Source of the DNA: Aureimonas sp. Leaf324
GTDB taxonomy: Bacteria; Pseudomonadota; Alphaproteobacteria; Rhizobiales; Rhizobiaceae
DNA length: 64,000 bases
Direction: 5' to 3'
Assembly (NCBI RefSeq): GCF_001423245.1
Contig: NZ_LMOH01000001.1
Location: 526,563 to 590,562 of the forward strand
Below the pieces are notes generated by a model that saw only the letters and a list, made by a program, of their open reading frames with translations, did no database searches and was not told the DNA's origin. Positions 1 through 8,305 of the stretch are shown here, in pieces. The position numbers and the translations under genes are program-made. Each line of letters begins with the position of its first letter. The first letter of the stretch is position 1.

Positions 1-1
1 C

Positions 2-418
2 CTGCGAGCGGAAACGATGGCCGGCTCGACGATCGACGCTCTGCGCGCGGAAGACACGCTAGCCATCGACGGCGCGCTCGGGGCCCGTGGCCTGACGCTG
101 GAGATGGTCCGCACGATCGAAAAGGCCGGTCCGTTCGGCTCGGGGCATCCCGCGCCGATCCTCGCCATGCCGCGCCATCGTCTCGTGTCGTCGGGCACGG
201 TAGGAACAGGCGGTCACATTCGGGCCACGCTGCGCGGGGCCGACGGGGCGACGGCTTCGGCGATCGCGTTTCGGGCTGCCGGAACGCCGCTCGGCGACGC
301 TCTGCTCGGCCGGCGGGGCGAGGACGTCCATCTGGCGGGGAACGTCTCGATTGACCGCTATCAGGGCAGCGAGAAAGTCACCTTCCGCATCGCGGATCTG
401 GCGATCCCGACGATCTGA
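2..418 (+). CDS. recJ: Single-stranded-DNA-specific exonuclease RecJ (3' end only)
   Basis: This is the C-terminal part of RecJ, the 5'-to-3' single-strand exonuclease of recombination and mismatch repair. The frame is open from base 2, so the gene begins outside the window; the ATG at 17 is internal. The visible 138 residues correspond to the C-terminal OB-fold region of the family, recognised from the stretch KAGPFGSGHPAPILA followed by a beta-rich domain. The DHH catalytic motifs would lie in the missing upstream part. It ends 63 bases before the convergent tRNA-Glu. Identification rests on this C-terminal signature only, but that signature is characteristic. Confidence 0.85.
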   Translation: MRAETMAGSTIDALRAEDTLAIDGALGARGLTLEMVRTIEKAGPFGSGHPAPILAMPRHRLVSSGTVGTGGHIRATLRGADGATASAIAFRAAGTPLGDALLGRRGEDVHLAGNVSIDRYQGSEKVTFRIADLAIPTI

Positions 419-481
419 ACAAGGCCTCGTCGATCCGAACAGGAACGCGGCCAGAGACAGATTGTATCGAAAGGGGAGTGG

Positions 482-553
482 TACGCCCGAGGGGAATCGA
501 ACCCCTCTCTCCACCGTGAAAGGGTGGCGTCCTAACCGATAGACGACGGGCGC
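482..553 (-). tRNA. tRNA-Glu (anticodon TTC)
   Basis: The reverse strand folds as a cloverleaf: a 7-bp acceptor stem (GCGCCCG with CGGGCGT, one G-T pair), an anticodon loop CTTTCAC with anticodon TTC, and a T-arm AGGGG-TTCGATT-CCCCT. The CCA end is not encoded. It lies alone between recJ and the lipoprotein gene. Confidence 0.93.
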
Positions 554-681
554 GGACGAGTGGGTCTATACGGCGAGTCGCTTTGGCGTGCAACCCGAAA
601 TCGGTCTTCGCAGAGGCTTTTGGGGATGTCCGGCACTAGGCTTTGGAAGGGCCTTCGCCGAACGTCTCAGCCGAGATTATG

Positions 682-1779
682 TCAGGTCGACTGACGACGC
701 CGGCACGGCCAGTTCCAGTCGCGCATCTTGCCGACGTCGATGTGGATGGCCGCGGTGTGGCAGTAGGTGCCGACGCCGCCGCGGCCGGGCAGGGCCCGCA
801 CGAACTGGGCAACGTCCTGTCCGTTGACGCCCGGCACGTGCAGATCGGCTGCCTTGCACGCCATGTGCATGGATGCCTTCGCACCGTTGACCCGGCGATT
901 GTGCTGCGGCGAACGGAAGCCGGAGGTGATGACGACCTTCTGCTTGAATCGTCGCTCGATCTGGCCGATCAGCGACATCAGGTTCGATTCGAAGCAGTTG
1001 GTGACAATGTCTTCGCGTTGAATCAGAAGCCCGCTCGGCGCAAGACGGGCGATGCCCGACAGTGAGGCGAGCTGGTAGCTGCTGCCGATGTCGTCCATGA
1101 GCTCGGAATCGACCGAAGCACGCTGGCCGATCTCGAAGAGCGATTTCGGATCGACGCCGGGCAGGGCGTTGGCGCCGATATCGGTCTCGGCATCGTTGCG
1201 CTGATGAACGACGACGCGGCCGGATTTGCCGGCCTCGGCGTTTCGCAGGGGCACTTTCGCCTGCGACTGGTTATAGAGGGATGCATAGAGCGACCGATCG
1301 GCCTCGGCCGCCTTCTTCGGTTCGGCGAAGGCTGCGATCGCAGGGCCTGTGGTGCGCGTCAGGAGGCGCCCGGGCTTGATCCCGCCGTCTGCCTCCTCGC
1401 CGGCGGCCATGGACGCGGTCTGCGTCGCAGCCGTTTCGGACGATTCTCCCTCGGCCACGCGTGCCGCCAGCGCGGGGTTGAGAGCCGGCGCCGATTTCGC
1501 CTCGGCTTTTGCGGTAACGCTCTCCGGCTTGGCGGCCGCGACAGCGACCTCACCGCCTTCGGCAACGCCGGGCTCTGCGGCCTTCGCATCCAGCGCGATG
1601 GCATCCTCGACGGATTTCGGCTCTGGCGCCTGCGCAAAACCGAAGGCGCTGCTCTCGTCCACGGCCGATACGCAACCGCTCAGGAGCGGCGACAGCGACA
1701 GCACAGTTGCGGCGAAGAACGCCTTGCGCGACGAACCGCCGCGTGCGGAGAAAAATCGTTCGGTCAACCGGTCGTCCAC
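682..1779 (-). CDS. Lipoprotein with an M15/DUF882-like peptidase domain
   Basis: A 365-residue exported protein. The N-terminus has a basic stretch, a hydrophobic segment and a lipobox LSGC with Cys36, so it is predicted to be a lipoprotein. A long low-complexity Ala/Glu/Lys-rich linker (about residues 40-215) leads to a C-terminal domain of the peptidase M15 / DUF882 type: SMHxxxxxAD (His305, Asp312) and a later AAIHIDVG (His346), which match the zinc-ligand pattern of D-Ala-D-Ala carboxypeptidase-like enzymes. A role in peptidoglycan trimming or binding is inferred from the family; no substrate can be read from the sequence. The gene is monocistronic on the minus strand, and gloA follows 200 bases downstream in the opposite sense of the coordinates. 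Confidence 0.75.
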   Translation of the reverse strand: MDDRLTERFFSARGGSSRKAFFAATVLSLSPLLSGCVSAVDESSAFGFAQAPEPKSVEDAIALDAKAAEPGVAEGGEVAVAAAKPESVTAKAEAKSAPALNPALAARVAEGESSETAATQTASMAAGEEADGGIKPGRLLTRTTGPAIAAFAEPKKAAEADRSLYASLYNQSQAKVPLRNAEAGKSGRVVVHQRNDAETDIGANALPGVDPKSLFEIGQRASVDSELMDDIGSSYQLASLSGIARLAPSGLLIQREDIVTNCFESNLMSLIGQIERRFKQKVVITSGFRSPQHNRRVNGAKASMHMACKAADLHVPGVNGQDVAQFVRALPGRGGVGTYCHTAAIHIDVGKMRDWNWPCRRRQST

Positions 1780-1979
1780 CCTCTCGGCGGTGGCTTGTAA
1801 AACCCCCCGCCCAAGCCATGACCGAAGCCCGGATTCGGGTCTTCGGAAGACTGCCGCCTCGCTCGCGTTCGCTTCCCCAAAGCGCAGACCCCGAACCCGG
1901 GACCCGACCGCGTAAAGTGACTATTTCGTTAGCACTGTGTCGTTTCCGAGGCTAGTGCCGCCGCATTTTACGATGAACG

Positions 1980-2420
1980 TTACCAGGTTCCGGTATTCGG
2001 CATGCTCGACCATGGTTCGGCGGCCGGCTTTGCGTCGCCGCGCTGGAGGAGCTCGAACGAGATGTTGTCCGGCGATTTCACGAAAGCCATTCGGCCGTCG
2101 CGCGGGGGACGGTTGATGGTGATGCCCTGATCCATCAACCGCTGGCAGGTCTCGTAGATGTCGTCCACTTCGTAGGCGAGGTGGCCGAAGTTGCGCCCGC
2201 TGCCGTACTCCTCGGGATCCCAGTTGTAGGTGAGTTCCAGCAACGGCGCAGCGTGGGCGCGGCCGGCGTCCACGTCGTCGCGGGCGGCGAGGAAGATCAG
2301 GGTGAAGCGGCCGGCTTGGCTCTCGCTCCGGCGGACCTCCACCATGCCCATCTTGTTGCAGTAGAAATCGAGGGAAGCGTCGAGGTCGGCGATGCGGACC
2401 ATCGTATGGAGATATCGCAT
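1980..2420 (-). CDS. gloA: Lactoylglutathione lyase (glyoxalase I)
   Basis: A 146-residue glyoxalase I of the vicinal-oxygen-chelate fold. It isomerises the hemithioacetal of methylglyoxal and glutathione to S-lactoylglutathione in the cytoplasm. The four metal ligands expected for the family can be placed at His5 (MRYLHTM), Glu62 (LLELTYNW), His80 (NFGHLAYEV) and Glu123 (ISFELL). The length is close to the usual 130-145 residues, with a short extra C-terminal tail. It starts at the ATG at 2420. The glutathione-dependent detoxification role follows from the family assignment. Confidence 0.93.
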   Translation of the reverse strand: MRYLHTMVRIADLDASLDFYCNKMGMVEVRRSESQAGRFTLIFLAARDDVDAGRAHAAPLLELTYNWDPEEYGSGRNFGHLAYEVDDIYETCQRLMDQGITINRPPRDGRMAFVKSPDNISFELLQRGDAKPAAEPWSSMPNTGTW

Positions 2421-2746
2421 GGGATCCTGCTGAGAACGTCGTTCCGTTGCGATTTAGAGGCGCGAGGCGATCCGCCAATGTGCGGCCATGGGAACTCGCT
2501 TTAGCCCCGCGACTTTTTCCGAAGCTTGCGATGAGTTCGGAACGCGATGTTTTTTGCGGGGAACGGAGAAAACCGGAGCTCCGAGGATTCCCAAACTCAC
2601 CATTCAAACTATTCTGAAACCTCAGGTGATCGTTTGACGAATGCTGCGGGATCGCGAATGCTGACGTGTCCTGCAAAAATTCTGGAACGGTCGGCGCCAG
2701 GCCGTTCGCGCGGCGGGCGAGAGCGGCGGACGAGGCGGAACGTTCG
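2421..2746. other. Intergenic region between gloA and the cold-shock gene
   Basis: About 326 bases between two divergently oriented genes, so it must hold both promoters. It is locally less GC-rich than its surroundings, with short T- and A-runs. Long structured leaders are usual for cold-shock genes, so part of it is probably the 5' leader of the downstream gene. A TTGACG at 2634-2639 could be a -35 box, but I see no convincing -10 partner. No coding frame is convincing. Confidence 0.5.
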
Positions 2747-3322
2747 ATGACAGTGCGTGCACCCAGCGTGATGGACCTCGAAGCCGACGGTGCAGCGCGG
2801 CCGCTCGATCTTGAGACCATCACCGGCAAGATCAAATGGTTCGACGTCGCCAAAGGGTTTGGCTTCGTGGTTCCCGACGGCGGCGGGGACGACGTCCTCC
2901 TCCACGTCACCTGCCTGCGCCGCGACGGCTTCTCCACGGCGCTCGAGGGCGCGACCGTCGTCTGCGAAGTGCAGCGCGGGGAACGGGGTCTCCAGGCGTT
3001 TCGCGTCCTGAGCATGGACGCGTCTACTGCCGTCGCACCGGCGCAGTCGGCAGCGGCCCGGACCCACGTTCAGGTCGTGCCCACCAGCGATCTCGAACGT
3101 GCCACGGTGAAGTGGTTCAACCGCAGCAAGGGCTATGGCTTCATCTCGCGCGGCGAGGAGACGGAGGACATCTTCGTTCACATGGAGACGCTGAGGCGAT
3201 ACGGCATGGCGGAACTGCGGCCGGGCCAGGAAGTGCTGGTCCGCTACGGCAACGGGGACAAAGGCTTGATGGCCGCGGAAATCCATCCCCTGACCGGGCC
3301 CGTTCGGCCGGGAGCGCACTGA
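2747..3322 (+). CDS. Double cold-shock-domain protein
   Basis: A 191-residue protein with two cold-shock domains in tandem. These are OB folds that bind single-stranded nucleic acid and act as RNA chaperones or antiterminators. The first domain (about 25-90) has RNP1 KGFGFV at 36-41 and RNP2 VLLHV at 50-54. The second (about 118-184) has KGYGFI at 128-133 and DIFVHM at 141-146. A roughly 25-residue Ala/Thr-rich linker joins them. I chose the ATG at 2747; an ATG at 2771 (nine residues shorter) is an alternative. Its stop codon overlaps the ATG of the next gene by one base, suggesting translational coupling. The two-domain form is common in Rhizobiales; which RNAs it acts on is unknown. Confidence 0.88.
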   Translation: MTVRAPSVMDLEADGAARPLDLETITGKIKWFDVAKGFGFVVPDGGGDDVLLHVTCLRRDGFSTALEGATVVCEVQRGERGLQAFRVLSMDASTAVAPAQSAAARTHVQVVPTSDLERATVKWFNRSKGYGFISRGEETEDIFVHMETLRRYGMAELRPGQEVLVRYGNGDKGLMAAEIHPLTGPVRPGAH

Positions 3323-3771
3323 TGACGGCCATGACGATGAAGGCTTGCGCAGTCGGTCTCGCGACGGCGCTCTTGACCGCAACCGCGGCTTTTGCGGACA
3401 CGGCGACGCTCAGGACGTCTTCCGGGTCACATGCCATTGAGGTCGAGGTCGCGGACACGCCGCAGGCGCGCGAGATCGGGCTGATGAATCGGGAAAGTCT
3501 CGCGGAAGACACAGGGATGCTGTTCGACTTCCGGGAGGATCGCCCGGTCAGCATGTGGATGAAGAACACACTGATTCCCTTGGACATGCTCTTCATCAAC
3601 AAGACAGGGACGGTCGTGCGGATCGCGCGCAACGCGAAGCCGCACTCGCTGGAAACCATTCCGTCGGGGAAGCCGGTTCGATACGTATTGGAGATCAACG
3701 GCGGAGCGGCCGCGACCTATGGCGCCAAGACCGGCGACAAGCTCGAGCATCCGCTGATCGGACGACGTTAG
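3322..3771 (+). CDS. Exported DUF192 family protein
   Basis: A 149-residue protein with a Sec-type signal peptide (about residues 1-25, ending TAAFA) followed by a single DUF192 domain. Family hallmarks are QAREIGLMNRESLAEDTGMLFDF and VSMWMKNTLIPLDMLFI. DUF192 proteins are small periplasmic beta-barrel-like proteins of unknown biochemical function. Its start codon overlaps the stop of the cold-shock gene, so the two are probably one transcription unit. The pairing of a cold-shock-domain gene with a DUF192 gene is common in this group of bacteria as far as I recall, but the functional reason is not known. Confidence 0.88.
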   Translation: MTAMTMKACAVGLATALLTATAAFADTATLRTSSGSHAIEVEVADTPQAREIGLMNRESLAEDTGMLFDFREDRPVSMWMKNTLIPLDMLFINKTGTVVRIARNAKPHSLETIPSGKPVRYVLEINGGAAATYGAKTGDKLEHPLIGRR

Positions 3772-3857
3772 GAAGTTCCGACGATGCCGCATCAGCCGCA
3801 TTGCGTGGCCGCCGGCCTTCGTCTAGAAGCCCTGTGTTTCGGATTGTTCCGGATCGT

Positions 3858-3934
<77 letters not shown>

Positions 3935-3978
3935 TATCTTGAACACCGCAGGACAACGAATTCGGAGACGGCGCGAAC

Positions 3979-4284
3979 ATGGTGGCTCGCATCTATCGTC
4001 CGGCCCGCACGGCCATGCAGTCGGGCAAGGGAAGAACCCGCGAATGGCTCTTCCTATACGAGCCCGAGGACCCGAAGACGGTCGAGCCGCTGATGGGCTA
4101 CACCTCGTCGCGCGACATGCGCTCGCAGGTGCGGCTGTCGTTCGAGACCAAGGAACTCGCGATCGAGTACGCCGAGCGCAACGGCATTCCGTACCGGGTC
4201 GAGGAACAGCACATCGCCGGACGACCGAAGGTGTCCTATTCCGACAACTTCCGCTACGACCGCGCACAGCCCTGGACGCACTGA
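3979..4284 (+). CDS. Complex I accessory subunit of the NDUFS4 (18 kDa) type
   Basis: A 101-residue soluble protein of the ETC complex I conserved-region family, the bacterial counterpart of mitochondrial NDUFS4. Alphaproteobacteria carry this supernumerary subunit; it sits on the peripheral arm of NADH:quinone oxidoreductase and stabilises the NADH-oxidising module. Recognisable parts are ARIYRPARTAMQSGKGR at the N-terminus, the central SSRDMRSQVRLSFETKELAIEYAERNGI and a C-terminal SYSDNFRYDR motif. It lies between two tRNA genes, about 23 kb from the nuo operon in this window, so it must be regulated separately. The start ATG at 3979 gives the normal family length. Confidence 0.92.
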   Translation: MVARIYRPARTAMQSGKGRTREWLFLYEPEDPKTVEPLMGYTSSRDMRSQVRLSFETKELAIEYAERNGIPYRVEEQHIAGRPKVSYSDNFRYDRAQPWTH

Positions 4285-4300
4285 CCGCCGGATCGCGCAC

Positions 4301-4376
4301 GGCCCCGTAGCTCAGAGGATAGAGCACCGGCCTTCTAAGCCGATGGTCGCAGGTTCGAATCCTGCCGGGGTCGCCA
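4301..4376 (+). tRNA. tRNA-Arg (anticodon TCT)
   Basis: A 76-nt cloverleaf with encoded CCA. The acceptor stem is GGCCCCG/CGGGGTC, the anticodon loop CTTCTAA gives TCT, and the T-arm is GCAGG-TTCGAAT-CCTGC. The outermost anticodon-stem position is a C-A mismatch, leaving four pairs there. Confidence 0.93.
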
Positions 4377-4689
4377 ATTTCATCGCTCGATCCGCTCGGC
4401 GAAAGGCGTTGGGCAACGCGAGCGTTGCCAGCGAGGCGGGTTGTTCGCTTCTTAAATGCCGGCCGAGGCCGGCGGCGCGCCATCGGCAAGCGTGCTTCTG
4501 ATTTCCCAACCCAATCGTGGGTCTGAGCCGATCGTCCCGATGCGCTGCATCTCGCGTCGGGCGGACACGCGCTCCGGGCGTCCGTGTCGCCTCTGCATCG
4601 ACCTCTCGACCTTCGCTCTCGGAAAGTTTTTGGAACTGGTCTCCTCCGCCGGGTTTAGGCCTGCGATGCAAGGCGGTGGAGCGGAGCGA
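4377..4689. other. Intergenic region after tRNA-Arg
   Basis: About 313 bases without a convincing gene. A perfect 8-bp inverted repeat GGCAACGC-GA-GCGTTGCC lies at 4412-4429. It could help terminate the tRNA transcript but has no following T-run. The frame of the downstream kinase stays open upstream of its chosen start, but the peptide there (Arg/Ser/Cys-rich) does not look like a domain. Confidence 0.4.
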
Positions 4690-5748
4690 ATGGACGCGAT
4701 CTCGGACAGTCGGACGGTGCGCCACGGGGACAGGCGGTTGCCGCTGGTCGATCTGAGAGGCTACAGCCTCCCGCTGCAGGCCGGCGACGCATTTCTCGGC
4801 GATCTCGCCAGCGGATCGCGCTTCCGCGAAGTGCTGCGCAACGAGCGTCACAGGGTCAAGTGTTCCGGGGCTCCGCCCTTCGGGCAGGACCGGACCCACG
4901 AGATCGATGGCGACGAACTGGATGCCGCCCTCCTGGAACAAGCCACGACGCCCGAAGGCCGGGTGATCGATCAGGCGATCCAGACCTTCTCCCGGCACCT
5001 CGCCGATGTGCTGCGCCGGTTTCTCGCCACGGCGGAATGGAAAGGGACGGAGCGCATCGTCTGCGGGGGCGGGCTGATGGAGGGCCGGGTGGGTGCCGAG
5101 ATCGTCGACAGGACGGGGCGGCTCCTGCGCGACATCGGCGAGAGCGCCGAACTCACCCGCCTGCACCATGCACCGGACGAAGCGGGCATGATCGGCTGGG
5201 CCTATGCCGATGGTTCGGGCTTGCTGGGGCGTGCGGATGGTTTCGTCGCCGTCGATATCGGAGGGACCAATGTCCGTTGGGCCACGGTCAAGCGCAACGG
5301 CCCGCTCGTCTCCGGTCGCGAGCCCGAGGTGGTGCACCACGACAAATGGAGCCATGCCGAAGAGAATGCGGATCGGGCTGGATTGCTGGATCGCATCGCG
5401 GTCGGCATCGTGGAAATGATTCGGCACGCCGAGCGCGACGCCTTTGAGCTGTCACCGATGATCGGCATCTCGTGTCCCGGCGTGATGCGCCCGGACGGTC
5501 GATTCTCCGATGGCTGCCAGAACCTGCCTGGCGAATGGTGCGACGGGAGCTTCTCGTTGCCCGACGAGATCGGGCATCGCCTGCGCGAAAGGGGCATCCC
5601 GGACCGTGTCGTGGCACTCCACAACGACGCGGTGATCCAGGCCCTAAGCGAAACGCCGTGGATGCAGGACGTCGAGCGCTGGGCCGCCGTGACGATGGGC
5701 ACCGGGCTTGGCAATTGCAGCTTCGAGAACCGCAGGCGTCAGACCTAG
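4690..5748 (+). CDS. ROK-family sugar kinase with circularly permuted domain order
   Basis: A 352-residue ASKHA-fold kinase of the ROK type, possibly a glucokinase or N-acylhexosamine kinase. The conserved motifs occur in swapped order. The protein begins with what is normally the C-terminal half: a GHxR-like start (RHGDRRLPLVDL, 11-22), a helix (91-115), the IVCGGGL motif at 123-129 and an EAGMIGWAYA end (164-173). It then continues with the normal N-terminal half: phosphate-1 motif DIGGTN at 189-194, SCPGVMRPDG, the catalytic-base motif LHNDA (Asp313), and it ends just after the phosphate-2 motif GTGLGN at 337-342. The usual ROK zinc motif (CxCxxxGCxE) is absent. I chose ATG 4690; the frame is open further upstream but without recognisable sequence. 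Substrate unknown. It is convergent with gbcB. Confidence 0.7.
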   Translation: MDAISDSRTVRHGDRRLPLVDLRGYSLPLQAGDAFLGDLASGSRFREVLRNERHRVKCSGAPPFGQDRTHEIDGDELDAALLEQATTPEGRVIDQAIQTFSRHLADVLRRFLATAEWKGTERIVCGGGLMEGRVGAEIVDRTGRLLRDIGESAELTRLHHAPDEAGMIGWAYADGSGLLGRADGFVAVDIGGTNVRWATVKRNGPLVSGREPEVVHHDKWSHAEENADRAGLLDRIAVGIVEMIRHAERDAFELSPMIGISCPGVMRPDGRFSDGCQNLPGEWCDGSFSLPDEIGHRLRERGIPDRVVALHNDAVIQALSETPWMQDVERWAAVTMGTGLGNCSFENRRRQT

Positions 5749-5782
5749 CGAAAAAATCGCCGACCCGCAGGGCATGCGACGG

Positions 5783-6922
5783 TCAGCGTTCGATGACCAG
5801 ATCGCTCGTCGGCTTCGAACAGCAGAGCAGAACCATTCCGGCATCGATCTCGCGCTGCCGGATGCCGCCCTGATGGGTCATTTCGACACTGCCCGACACC
5901 TTCTTCGACTTGCACGTTCCGCACATGCCCTTCGAGCAGGATGAGGGCAGGCGCATGCCGGCCCGCTTCGCGGCTTCGAGGACGGTCATCGTTTCCGGGA
6001 CCTCGACGGTTCGGCGCGTCTTCGTGAACTCCACCGTGTAGGTCTTCACCGCCAGAGACGCCTCGGCGTCGAGCTGCGTTTCCGCTTCGGCCGCGTCCGC
6101 CCGCTCGCTCGCCGTCAAAGTCTCGAAATTGAAGCTTTCGTCGTGATAGCGCGCCATGTCGAAGCCGGCCTCGGCCAGCATCGACCTGACGGCCGCCATG
6201 TAGGGGGCCGGACCGCAAACGAAGACCTCCCGTTCGCGGAAGTCGGGCGCCACGACCTCGAGGAGGCTGCGGGTCAGGAAGCCGCGCAGGCCGCTTGATG
6301 GCGAGAGCGGCGACACGGACTGGACGATCGGCACGAAGCGGAAGCCCTCGTCCACCCGCGCCATCGTCTCCAGCTCTTCGCGGAAGATGATGTCGGCCGG
6401 CGAGCGGGCGTTGTGGATGAAGACGACATCCTCGCTGCGCCCGAGGTCGTGGAACGTGCGCGCCATCGACATCAGCGGCGTGATGCCGCTGCCGCCGGAG
6501 AGGAAGAGATAGCGCCCTGCGGGATGCTCGGCGCAGGAAAAGTCGCCCATCGGGCCGACCGCGCGAAGGCTCATGCCCGGCTTGAACGTATCGTGCAGCC
6601 AGTTCGAAACCGGACCGCCCGGCACCCGCTTGACGGTCAGGCTCAGTCGGTCCGGGCGGGTCGGCGCGGACGAGATCGTGTAGCAGCGATAGAGGGTCTC
6701 GCCGCCGATCTCGAACGCATAGGTCATGAACTGACCCGGCTTGAAGCGGAAGCGACCGGGAGCGGCGGGCCTCAGGACGAAGGTCCTGACGTCGTGCGTT
6801 TCCTGCCGGACCGCTTCGCAGACCAACGTATCGTCAGCTTCGCTGTCCCAGACGTTATCTGCGAGATCGATGGCGGGAGAGCTCGAACCGGCGGTGACGT
6901 TGCCCAGATCGGTCATGCTCAT
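5783..6922 (-). CDS. gbcB: Glycine betaine demethylase, ferredoxin-reductase subunit GbcB
   Basis: A 379-residue flavin reductase that passes electrons from NAD(P)H to the Rieske oxygenase GbcA. In order it has an FAD-binding FNR-type barrel (about 35-140, with RCYTISSAP), an NAD(P)-binding domain (GGSGITPLMSMARTF; CGPAPYM) and a C-terminal plant-type 2Fe-2S ferredoxin domain with Cys329, Cys334, Cys337 and a Cys pair at 367/368. The ATG at 6922 overlaps the gbcA stop codon by four bases (ATGA), so the two subunits are translationally coupled. Assignment to betaine rather than stachydrine or carnitine demethylation rests on the neighbouring betaine importer, dimethylglycine and sarcosine genes. 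Confidence 0.87.
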   Translation of the reverse strand: MSMTDLGNVTAGSSSPAIDLADNVWDSEADDTLVCEAVRQETHDVRTFVLRPAAPGRFRFKPGQFMTYAFEIGGETLYRCYTISSAPTRPDRLSLTVKRVPGGPVSNWLHDTFKPGMSLRAVGPMGDFSCAEHPAGRYLFLSGGSGITPLMSMARTFHDLGRSEDVVFIHNARSPADIIFREELETMARVDEGFRFVPIVQSVSPLSPSSGLRGFLTRSLLEVVAPDFREREVFVCGPAPYMAAVRSMLAEAGFDMARYHDESFNFETLTASERADAAEAETQLDAEASLAVKTYTVEFTKTRRTVEVPETMTVLEAAKRAGMRLPSSCSKGMCGTCKSKKVSGSVEMTHQGGIRQREIDAGMVLLCCSKPTSDLVIER

Positions 6923-8175
6923 TTGGCGATGTAGTCGGTCATACGGGCGATGTACCAGCGGATGAACTTCTCGACGAGCATTTCGGTGTTGGGCGAGTAG
7001 GGGCCGGGCTCGTAGGCGGGGCTGAGCGCACCCTGCTGGCACATTTCGACGAGGCTCGCATCCTGCGCATTGGTGGCCGTCCAGACCTCGATCAACCGGT
7101 CGATCTCGTAGTCCACGCCCTCGACGGCATCCTTGTTGACGAGCCACTTCGTGCGGACGAGCGTGCGCCCCTCGTCGAGCGGCAGGACCGAGAAGGTAAC
7201 GATGTGATCGCCGAGGAAGTGGTGCCAGGAATTGGGCTGCGTCCAGAACGACAGGCCCCCGAGCTTCGCCGTGCTGAAGCGGCCGAGCGGAACGCGGCAG
7301 GCGGCCCGCGTGTCCATCGTGTGGCTCTCGCCGTCGCCGTCGAGCGGCAGCCGTTCCGTGCGGAAGCCGCTGACGCGCGTGTCGAGTTCCTCGATCTCGC
7401 GCGAGGGCAGGCCCATCTTCTCCCACTCGTCGTGGCTGGTGGTGCGCAGCGCGTCATAGCGCTGGGCGTTCTCCAGATCGATCGGGTCCATTTCCTCTGG
7501 CGAGAAGCCGAAGCCGTAGGCGAAGAGCGGAACGGTCAGTTCCGGGTGGTTCGCCTCGCAGTGGTAGCACTCGCGGTTGTTCTCGAGCGTGAGCTTCCAG
7601 TTGCCCATCTCGATCAGGTCGCTTTGATAAGCGATCTTCGTGCCGCGCACGTTGTGGGGCGCGATGTAGGGCGCCATGCGGGCGGCCAGTTGGTCGAAGT
7701 CCTCCGGCGGCTCGTCGGCGAGGCAGACGAAGAGGAGGCCCTCGAGCGAACGTAGGTTGACGGGCTTGAGGCCCTTGCAGGATGGATCGAAGTCCGACCC
7801 CATGTGCGGCGCGTGAACGAGATGGCCGTCGAGGCCATAGGTCCAGGAATGATAGCGGCAGACGAGATTGCCGACCGTCGTCTTCTCCTCGTCGACGAGG
7901 CGCGCGCCGCGATGGCGGCAGACGTTGAAGAAGGCGCGGACCTCGTTGTCGTCGTCGCGCACGATCAGGATCGATGCCTTGCCGATCTCGACGGTCGCCA
8001 CGTCCCCCGGCTCGGGCACGTCCGGCTCGACGCCGACATAGATCCAGTGGCGATAGAAGATCGCCTCCATGTCCGCCGCGAAGACCTCAGGCGAGGTGTA
8101 GAAGGGCGCGTCGAGGCTGTGCCCGGGGCGGCGCCCGAGGACCAGAGACTCCAGCGTATCCAGCTTGTTCAGCAT
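6919..8175 (-). CDS. gbcA: Glycine betaine demethylase, Rieske oxygenase subunit GbcA
   Basis: A 418-residue ring-hydroxylating-type oxygenase alpha subunit. It uses O2 and electrons from GbcB to remove one methyl group of glycine betaine as formaldehyde, giving dimethylglycine. The Rieske 2Fe-2S ligands are Cys86-x-His88 (NVCRHRGAR) and Cys106-x2-His109 (CRYHSW). The mononuclear iron site has His205 and His210 in RECYHCEANH. An upstream in-frame TTG at 8199 is possible, but the ATG at 8175 is preceded by GGGAG and gives the usual N-terminus. It is divergent from the GlxA-type regulator at 8306, which probably controls it. Confidence 0.9.
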   Translation of the reverse strand: MLNKLDTLESLVLGRRPGHSLDAPFYTSPEVFAADMEAIFYRHWIYVGVEPDVPEPGDVATVEIGKASILIVRDDDNEVRAFFNVCRHRGARLVDEEKTTVGNLVCRYHSWTYGLDGHLVHAPHMGSDFDPSCKGLKPVNLRSLEGLLFVCLADEPPEDFDQLAARMAPYIAPHNVRGTKIAYQSDLIEMGNWKLTLENNRECYHCEANHPELTVPLFAYGFGFSPEEMDPIDLENAQRYDALRTTSHDEWEKMGLPSREIEELDTRVSGFRTERLPLDGDGESHTMDTRAACRVPLGRFSTAKLGGLSFWTQPNSWHHFLGDHIVTFSVLPLDEGRTLVRTKWLVNKDAVEGVDYEIDRLIEVWTATNAQDASLVEMCQQGALSPAYEPGPYSPNTEMLVEKFIRWYIARMTDYIAK

Positions 8176-8255
8176 GACGACCGCAACTCCCGGCAGCAAG
8201 GCATGGGGCCTTGGAAGCTGGAAGCATTCTCGCTTTCGAAGCGGCTGTCTTGAAG

Positions 8256-8287
8256 CTTCGCGACGCCTTGTTTAGATTTTCCGACAT
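8256..8287 (-). promoter_or_regulatory. Possible weak regulator half-sites upstream of gbcA
   Basis: In gbcA orientation, TGTCGGAAAA is followed 21 bases later by CGTCGCGAAG. Both resemble the TGTCGCAATG half-site found upstream of soxB, purU and the betaine importer, and the 21-base period matches the 22-base period at the importer. The match is imperfect, so this is a suggestion only. Confidence 0.25.
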
Positions 8288-8305
8288 CGCGTTTCGGAGT
8301 GTGAT

